Assembly: GCA_000230935.2 (NCBI GenBank)
Contig: AGIQ01000001.1
Span: 992,001-1,056,000, forward strand
DNA from: Mycolicibacterium rhodesiae JS60
Lineage (GTDB): Bacteria > Actinomycetota > Actinomycetes > Mycobacteriales > Mycobacteriaceae
DNA length: 64,000 nt
Reading direction: 5' to 3'
Shown in pieces: positions 57,258 to 64,000 of the stretch (its first letter is position 1; every line of letters starts with the position of its first letter). Under the pieces are notes generated by a model. It made no database searches and was not told the origin of the DNA. It saw nothing but the letters and a program-made list of their open reading frames with translations. The position numbers were made by a program, and so were the translations under genes.

Positions 57258-58718
<1,461 letters not shown>

Positions 58719-58729
58719 TCGACCGGCAT

Positions 58730-58766
58730 CGCGCCGAGTGTGTGCCTTGTGCCCACACTCGGCGCG
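58730..58766 (+). terminator. strong hairpin terminator after sahH
   Basis: The 12-bp perfect stem GCGCCGAGTGTG / CACACTCGGCGC (58731-58742 and 58754-58765), extended by a further C-G pair, encloses an 11-nt loop. It starts 12 bp after the sahH stop and is followed by GTCGTTT. It should separate sahH from the secreted-protein gene. Confidence 0.75.
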
Positions 58767-58814
58767 GTCGTTTCTGGTGAAAACCGACCCTTCACTGGAT
58801 CCCCACGCATGTGG

Positions 58815-58866
58815 TAATTTCCCAGCTGTCGCGCAGTAATTTGCCAGCTGGTTAATTTGCCAGATG
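58815..58866 (+). repeat. three direct repeats upstream of the secreted propeller gene
   Basis: Near-identical 14-mers TAATTTCCCAGCTG (58815), TAATTTGCCAGCTG (58837) and TAATTTGCCAGATG (58853) lie 22 and 16 bp apart. The last ends 16 bp before ATG 58883, overlapping the expected leader and ribosome site. They may be binding sites for a regulator. Confidence 0.5.
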
Positions 58867-58882
58867 TTGCCTTGGGGGCACC

Positions 58883-60412
58883 ATGACGGAGAGCAAGAAC
58901 GTTCTGTGGTTCAGCGGACTGGCAGTGGCAGCCGGGCTGGGTGTGGCAGTCGGTGGTGCGGCCGCCGCCAGCGCCGACACCGGCACTGCGGGCCCCGCTA
59001 ACACCTCGAAGGCCGGCAATGCGCAGAGCGCGGGAACCGGCCACTCCAATCGCGTCAAGGCCGGACCCGCCAAGAGCGCTGCCAACAAACCCAAACCCAA
59101 GCGCGTCACGGTCACACCGCTGGCTGCCGCGAGTCTGCCGGCAAGCGTTCGCGCGGCCGCCGCGCCGGCCCCGGCCGCCGCGGTGCGTACCGCGGCGGCG
59201 CTGAGCACCCCCGTCACCGCGGACGTGTCCGCCATTTCCCGCGCTACCGCGGCGGCCAATCCCATTCAGCAGCTGCTCAACGGCGTGGCCAACCTCATCA
59301 AGCAGATCCTCGCCATACCCCAGGCGATCATCAACCAGATCACCAAGCTGTTCCGCGGCCCCGGGTCGAGCCAGGGCTCTGGTGACTACAAGGTGACCGG
59401 CACCATCCCTCTCAGCGCAGGCCACGGCGTCACCTCGCCGCCCATGACGGTCGGCTCCGATGGGCGCATCTACGCCCTGTCGTTGACCTACAGCGCCGGG
59501 GGAACCACCACTGGGGCGGAGCTCCAGATCTATCCCCCAGACGGTGCCGGCACGTACTCCACGGTCGCACTCGATCCCGCCCAGTTCACGTTCGGCGAGA
59601 ACAGCACCGGCACCTACAACATCGTTGCCGGCGTCGGCGGCGACACCAATGTCTACCTCACCGGTTTCTCGGGCACCGACCGCCCGGTGATCATGGTCAG
59701 CGACACCGGCGTGGTGAAGACGATCCCGCTCGGGGCCACCTCGGACGTATCTCTCGTAGCGACCACCGCCGGAGTCTTCGCCGCGAGCAGCACTTTGGAC
59801 GACGGCACCTACAAGCCCGCCTTGTGGACGATCAATCCAGCGGCGGCCAGCGCGACCAAGACCATCCTCGGCAGCTTCATCCTCAGCACCGCGTTGGCCT
59901 ACCGGGATGGCCCCGCTCTGGCGGGCGGCCCCAACGGCGTGGTCTTCCTGGTCGGCTTCCTCACCAACTCCACCCAGGGGGTCGCGACGGTCGGAGCCGG
60001 GGGCGTCGTCGGCACTCCCGTCGCGATCAGCAATGGCAATTCGACGTTCTATTTGAATGGAACGCGCTTCGTGGCGGACGCCGGGCATGTCTACACACCC
60101 CGCTACGTGATCAACACCACCACCGGTGCCGTTTCGTCAATTCCGTTGGCGCTCGGCAACAATGGCCGCGCGACTTTCAATGCGATCGGGTCGGACGGGC
60201 TGGTTCTCATCAACTTCTACGACTCTCTTCCGCAGGGCGCAGCGAACGGCGCTGTGAAGGTGTACAACCCGGCGACCGGCAAGGTGGTGGCCACCGTCAA
60301 GCTTGGCGATTACGTCTACACGGTGGCCGAGGCAGGCGGAAAGATCTACGCGCTGCGTAGGGATGACAGCACCGGCAATCACTACGTCGACATCATCAGC
60401 AAGAACACCTGA
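58883..60412 (+). CDS. secreted beta-propeller-like protein
   Basis: The 509-residue product has a signal peptide (about 8-32, ending ASADT), an Ala/Lys/Pro-rich linker to about 150 and a repeated-strand domain from about 165 to the end (VGSDGRIYALSL, GGDTNVYLTGFSG, GGPNGVVFLVG, AGGKIYALRR). The repeat of Gly-x-Ile/Val-Tyr-x-Leu strands suggests a beta-propeller. No catalytic motif was recognised. It and the M23 lipoprotein are absent between sahH and tmk in M. tuberculosis. Confidence 0.7.
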   Translation: MTESKNVLWFSGLAVAAGLGVAVGGAAAASADTGTAGPANTSKAGNAQSAGTGHSNRVKAGPAKSAANKPKPKRVTVTPLAAASLPASVRAAAAPAPAAAVRTAAALSTPVTADVSAISRATAAANPIQQLLNGVANLIKQILAIPQAIINQITKLFRGPGSSQGSGDYKVTGTIPLSAGHGVTSPPMTVGSDGRIYALSLTYSAGGTTTGAELQIYPPDGAGTYSTVALDPAQFTFGENSTGTYNIVAGVGGDTNVYLTGFSGTDRPVIMVSDTGVVKTIPLGATSDVSLVATTAGVFAASSTLDDGTYKPALWTINPAAASATKTILGSFILSTALAYRDGPALAGGPNGVVFLVGFLTNSTQGVATVGAGGVVGTPVAISNGNSTFYLNGTRFVADAGHVYTPRYVINTTTGAVSSIPLALGNNGRATFNAIGSDGLVLINFYDSLPQGAANGAVKVYNPATGKVVATVKLGDYVYTVAEAGGKIYALRRDDSTGNHYVDIISKNT

Positions 60413-60448
60413 GGCGCCATCGAGTCAGCGCGCAGATCCGGTTTCCGC

Positions 60449-61666
60449 ATGAGATCGTGGGCTGTGCGCAGGCTCGGTTGTGTTGCGGCACTGGGTCTGC
60501 TGCTTGTCATCGCGGGGTGTGGTGGGAAATCGCCCGTCGCCACCCGGAGTTCGCCGCCGTCGCCGGTGGCCGCCATGATGACCCCGCTCGTCGGCTCGGT
60601 GCCGTTCGCGCCGATTCCGTTCGCGGGATCCGACGGCCTCACGCACCTCGTGTACGAGCTGTCGGTCACCAACTTCACCAGCGGTGAGCTGACGATCCGG
60701 GACGTGGCCGTCCTCGACGCCGCGAGCGGCAAGCAGATCGGTGAGCGAGACACCGGGTCGCTGCAACACCGGGTGTATCCCGCCGGCGCCAAGGACGCGA
60801 CCAACGTGCTGGGGCCCGGCCAAGCCGCCACGGTGTTCATGCACGTGCCGCTGGCCGACGGCAAGCAAGTCCCGCAACAACTCACGCATCGGATCGAGCT
60901 GACCGCGGTGGCGTTGCCGCCGGCCGGCCAGCAGCAGACTGAGCAGCTGGCGCCCACGACGGTGGACCGGCGCACGTTGCCGGTGCTGTCGGCGCCGCTC
61001 ATCGGGGAGCGGTATGTCGGAGCCGACGGCTGCTGCGACGCCCCGCGCCACACCCGGGCGCTGCTGCCGATCAACGGCCAGCTGTACCTCGCGCAGCGCT
61101 ACGCCGTCGACTTCGAGCAGGCCGACGAGCAGAACCGGATATTCTCCGGCGACTCGAAGGATCCCAGGAGCTACCAGATCTTCGGCAAGGAGATCTACGC
61201 CGTGGCCGACGGCACCGTCGTCGGCACCCGTAACGATCTGCCCGAGCAGACACCCGGCACCTACCCCGCCGACATCGGGCTCGACGAGGCCGACGGCAAC
61301 TTCGTCGTCCTCGACATCGGCAACGGCTTCTTCGTCAACTACGCCCACATGCAGCCGGGCAGCGTGCGACCGAAATTGGGGGACCGGGTCAAGCGCGGTG
61401 ACGTCATCGGGCTGGTCGGCAATTCCGGTAATTCGGTTGCGCCCCATCTCCATCTGCATGTGATGGACGGCCCGTCGCCGCTGGTCGCCCAGGGATTGCC
61501 GTATCTGTACGACAAATTCACCACGACCGGCCAGGTGGCCAGCACCGGTGCGTTCGACGCGGCCGAAGCCACCGGCGTGCCGCTGGCACTCGTGGCCGAC
61601 GCCACCCGCGCTGATCACACCGACGAGATGGTGCTCGACCAGAATCTGGTCACCTTCACGCGGTAG
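60449..61666 (+). CDS. M23-family peptidase-like lipoprotein
   Basis: The 405-residue product has a lipobox (IAGC, Cys24) and would be anchored to the outer face of the membrane. The C-terminal half is an M23/LytM domain with GLVGNSGNSVAPHLHLHV (His333-x-His335-x-His337). The first zinc site reads QRYAVD, with Asp221 present but no His four residues before it, so hydrolase activity is uncertain. It may bind or regulate peptidoglycan. It follows the secreted propeller gene by 36 bp. Confidence 0.78.
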   Translation: MRSWAVRRLGCVAALGLLLVIAGCGGKSPVATRSSPPSPVAAMMTPLVGSVPFAPIPFAGSDGLTHLVYELSVTNFTSGELTIRDVAVLDAASGKQIGERDTGSLQHRVYPAGAKDATNVLGPGQAATVFMHVPLADGKQVPQQLTHRIELTAVALPPAGQQQTEQLAPTTVDRRTLPVLSAPLIGERYVGADGCCDAPRHTRALLPINGQLYLAQRYAVDFEQADEQNRIFSGDSKDPRSYQIFGKEIYAVADGTVVGTRNDLPEQTPGTYPADIGLDEADGNFVVLDIGNGFFVNYAHMQPGSVRPKLGDRVKRGDVIGLVGNSGNSVAPHLHLHVMDGPSPLVAQGLPYLYDKFTTTGQVASTGAFDAAEATGVPLALVADATRADHTDEMVLDQNLVTFTR

Positions 61667-61684
61667 TCCCGGCTCGTGACGGGC

Positions 61685-61690
61685 TAGGCT
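61685..61690 (+). promoter_or_regulatory. leaderless-type -10 hexamer (TAGGCT) of tmk
   Basis: TAGGCT ends 6 bp before the GTG at 61697, the spacing of a leaderless transcript. The element is identical to the one before the Wzy-like gene. Confidence 0.45.
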
Positions 61691-61696
61691 GCCCGC

Positions 61697-62326
61697 GTGC
61701 TGATCGTCATCGAGGGACTGGACGGTGCGGGCAAGCGCACGCTGACCGTTGGTCTGCAGCGGGCCTTCGAGGCCGACGGCATGTCGGTCACCACGCTGGC
61801 CTTCCCGCGCTACGGCCAATCGATCCATGCCGATCTCGCCAGCGAGGCGTTGCACGGCCGGCACGGTGATCTGGCCTCCTCGGTGTACGCGATGGCGACC
61901 TTGTTCGCTCTCGACCGGGCCGGGGCCATCGACCAGATCGCTGCGCTGAGTCGCGAGCACGATGTGGTCATCCTGGACCGCTATGTCGCCTCCAACGCCG
62001 CCTACAGTGCGGCCCGCCTGCACCAGGACGCCTCGGGTGAGGCGGTGGCCTGGGTAGGCGACCTCGAATACGGCCGGTTCGGCCTGCCCAAGCCCGACCG
62101 GCAGATCCTGCTCGACGCCTCGGTGGAATTGGCCGCCCAGCGTGCCAGGCAACGCGCCGAGCAGGAGGCCGACCGCGCCCGCGACGCCTACGAACGCGAC
62201 GACGGACTGCAGCGGCGAACCGGTGCGGTGTACGCCGAACTGGGTGCTGCTAACTGGGCCGGGCCGTGGTCGATCGTCGCTCCCGACGTCGATCCGGCGG
62301 GTTTGGCCGCCTCCCTCACGTCCTAG
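61697..62326 (+). CDS. tmk: thymidylate kinase
   Basis: The 209-residue P-loop kinase starts LIVIEGLDGAGKRTL and has LDRYVASNAAYSAARL. It phosphorylates dTMP to dTDP. GTG 61697 lies directly before the P-loop strand. It precedes mtrA as in M. tuberculosis (Rv3247c). Confidence 0.95.
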   Translation: MLIVIEGLDGAGKRTLTVGLQRAFEADGMSVTTLAFPRYGQSIHADLASEALHGRHGDLASSVYAMATLFALDRAGAIDQIAALSREHDVVILDRYVASNAAYSAARLHQDASGEAVAWVGDLEYGRFGLPKPDRQILLDASVELAAQRARQRAEQEADRARDAYERDDGLQRRTGAVYAELGAANWAGPWSIVAPDVDPAGLAASLTS

Positions 62327-62398
62327 GGACCGCCACGCAGCGGAAATGTCGCAACTCGCCCGTGTGGTAGCCGGGGTTTGTCCCAATTCGGTGACACC

Positions 62399-63085
62399 AT
62401 GGACAACATGAGGCAAAGGATTCTCGTAGTCGACGACGACCCATCGCTGGCCGAGATGCTCACCATCGTTTTGCGTGGCGAGGGTTTCGACACCGCGGTC
62501 ATCGGCGACGGCTCTCAGGCGCTGACCGCCGTGCGAGAGCTGCGTCCCGATCTGGTGTTGCTGGACCTCATGCTGCCCGGCATGAACGGCATCGACGTGT
62601 GCCGTGTGCTGCGCGCGGACTCCGGCGTACCGATCGTGATGCTCACCGCCAAGACCGACACGGTGGACGTGGTGCTGGGCCTGGAGTCCGGCGCCGACGA
62701 CTACGTGATGAAACCGTTCAAGCCCAAGGAGCTGGTGGCGCGCGTCCGCGCGAGGCTGAGGCGTAACGAGGACGAGCCGGCCGAGATGCTGTCGATTGCC
62801 GATATCGACATCGACGTGCCCGCCCACAAGGTCACGCGTGAGGGTGAGCAGATTTCGCTGACACCGCTGGAGTTCGACCTCCTGGTGGCGCTGGCACGTA
62901 AACCGCGGCAGGTGTTTACTCGTGATGTGCTGCTCGAACAGGTGTGGGGATATCGGCACCCCGCGGATACCCGTTTGGTGAACGTGCATGTCCAGCGGTT
63001 GCGGGCGAAGGTCGAGAAGGACCCGGAGAACCCGCAAGTGGTGCTGACCGTTCGAGGAGTGGGTTACAAGGCCGGACCCCCGTGA
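62399..63085 (+). CDS. mtrA: response regulator MtrA
   Basis: The 228-residue OmpR-type regulator has a receiver domain with Asp13/Asp14, phospho-acceptor Asp56 (LLDLMLPG) and Lys105 (MKPFKPKELVAR), and a winged helix (SLTPLEFDLLVALARKPRQVF). It controls cell-division and envelope genes such as ripA and dnaA-linked targets. ATG 62399 gives the known length; upstream ATG 62378 or GTG starts are less likely. Confidence 0.97.
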   Translation: MDNMRQRILVVDDDPSLAEMLTIVLRGEGFDTAVIGDGSQALTAVRELRPDLVLLDLMLPGMNGIDVCRVLRADSGVPIVMLTAKTDTVDVVLGLESGADDYVMKPFKPKELVARVRARLRRNEDEPAEMLSIADIDIDVPAHKVTREGEQISLTPLEFDLLVALARKPRQVFTRDVLLEQVWGYRHPADTRLVNVHVQRLRAKVEKDPENPQVVLTVRGVGYKAGPP

Positions 63086-63163
63086 TCCGCCCGCGGGAGG
63101 AGCGCTGCAGGTGACTTGCGCCAGCGACGATACAGCGCGAAGCGCTGAGGAGGAGCGGCGTAC

Positions 63164-64000
63164 ATGATCTGGGGTGGCTCCAAGCGGCGCATCCGCGGTC
63201 CGTGGGGACGATCAGGTCCCCTGGTGCGGGGCATGAGTGCGCTGAGCCGAGCGTTGGGTCTGATCTGGCGCCGTTCACTGCAGTTACGGGTGGTCGTGCT
63301 GACATTGGGATTGTCGGCGTCGGTCATCTTGGTGCTCGGCTTTGTGCTGACCAGCCAGATCACCAACCGGGTGCTCGATGTCAAGGTGCATGCGGCGATC
63401 GAGGAGTTGGACCGGGCGCGTAACACCGTGAGCGGAACGGTCAGCGGTGAAGAGGCCCGCTCGCTGGACAGCAGCCTGCAGTTGGCCCGCAACACCCTGA
63501 TTTCGAAGACCGGTCAGTCAACCGGTGCGGCGCTGGCCGGCACCTTCGACGCGGTGCTGGTGGTCCCGGGTGATGGCCCGCGGGCCGCCACGGCCGCAGG
63601 CCCGGTGGACCAGATCCCGAAGTCGTTGCGCGACTTCGTGAAAGCCGGCCAGGTCAGCTACCAGTACTCCACGGTGCGAACCGAGAGCTTCACCGGTCCG
63701 GCACTGCTGATCGGTACGCCGACGCCGTCGCGCGTGCCGAATCTCGAGCTCTACTTGATCTTCCCGCTGAACAGCGAGGAGAACACGATCACGCTGGTGC
63801 GCGGAACGATGGCCACCGGCGGGCTGGTCCTGCTGGTGCTGCTGGCCGGGATCGCGCTGCTGGTGTCGCGGCAGGTGGTCCTGCCGGTACGCTCGGCGTC
63901 GCGGATCGCCGAACGCTTCGCCGAAGGGCACCTGTCCGAGCGGATGCCGGTGCGCGGCGAGGACGACATGGCCCGGCTGGCGGTGTCGTTCAACGACATG
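63164..64000 (+). CDS. mtrB: sensor histidine kinase MtrB, N-terminal part (runs off the right edge)
   Basis: The 279 codons present give a cytoplasmic basic N-terminus, transmembrane helix 1 (about 41-63), an extracytoplasmic sensor of about 150 residues, helix 2 (about 214-235) and the start of the HAMP domain. The kinase core lies beyond the window. ATG 63164 has GAGGAGGAG upstream (from 63147). The 78-bp mtrA-mtrB gap contains the GC-rich GAGGAGCG mosaic common between mycobacterial genes. MtrB phosphorylates MtrA. Confidence 0.95.
   Translation, partial: MIWGGSKRRIRGPWGRSGPLVRGMSALSRALGLIWRRSLQLRVVVLTLGLSASVILVLGFVLTSQITNRVLDVKVHAAIEELDRARNTVSGTVSGEEARSLDSSLQLARNTLISKTGQSTGAALAGTFDAVLVVPGDGPRAATAAGPVDQIPKSLRDFVKAGQVSYQYSTVRTESFTGPALLIGTPTPSRVPNLELYLIFPLNSEENTITLVRGTMATGGLVLLVLLAGIALLVSRQVVLPVRSASRIAERFAEGHLSERMPVRGEDDMARLAVSFNDM

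Noticed and set aside
60425..63037. Minus-strand 870-codon frame opposite the M23 gene, tmk and mtrA
   Set aside because: It covers three real plus-strand genes and has no recognisable motif.

Overview
The window comes from a mycobacterium, most likely an environmental or fast-growing Mycolicibacterium-type species. It carries the acyl-CoA carboxylase set accA3/accE5/accD5, the arabinogalactan-linker genes rmlD-wbbL, the ligase lcp1, the F420 genes fbiA/fbiB, whiB2 (in the longer form typical of M. smegmatis WhmD), mannose activation genes, the alkB-rubredoxin-TetR operon, sahH, tmk and mtrAB. The order matches the Mycobacterium tuberculosis Rv3285-to-Rv3245c stretch, read in the opposite direction and interrupted by accessory blocks. 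I had no database; identities rest on motif recognition and synteny from memory.

Layout. (1) 1-7454, minus strand: an apparent operon with a 1486-residue secreted multidomain protein (sugar-dehydrogenase-like propeller, PKD domain, three tandem lectin-like repeats), a GtrA-GT2 fusion, a GT-C-like membrane protein and the start of another membrane protein. (2) 8017-9139: a small GNAT-like protein and an atypical SDR. (3) 9132-16213, minus strand: accD5-accE5-maf-sseA-sufE, then an inserted CAT-superfamily acyltransferase-like gene, then accA3. (4) 16703-32446: a surface-glycan locus inserted next to accD5. It has sugar-modifying genes (two C-methyltransferase-type proteins, nucleotidyltransferase, PIG-L deacetylase, SDR epimerase, RmlC-like epimerase), four GT2 glycosyltransferases, a Wzx-like flippase, two GH16 glycanases (one frameshifted), a Wzy-like membrane protein and small accessory proteins. 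(5) 32473-39763: PH-domain protein, GtrA, purK, purE, fadE25, a displaced birA beside a gene remnant, a TIGR03089-type protein and lcp1. (6) 39831-51012: rmlD-wbbL-manC, the Nudix-fbiB-fbiA operon, whiB2, two conserved small proteins, and manB-tobH-manA. (7) 51039-57154: cation efflux, an FAD oxidoreductase, an amino acid permease and the alkane hydroxylation operon. (8) 57258-64000: sahH with a strong terminator, an accessory pair (secreted propeller protein and M23 lipoprotein), tmk, mtrA and the 5' part of mtrB.

The conserved blocks serve envelope biogenesis: malonyl/propionyl-CoA supply, the rhamnosyl linker, GDP-mannose, the AG-PG ligase and MtrAB. The accessory blocks add probable new surface glycans or glycoproteins. 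The most notable items are the glycan locus with its GH16 pair, the possible glycoprotein operon at the left edge, and the birA relocation with a gene remnant at one edge. No tRNA, rRNA, CRISPR or insertion sequence was seen.
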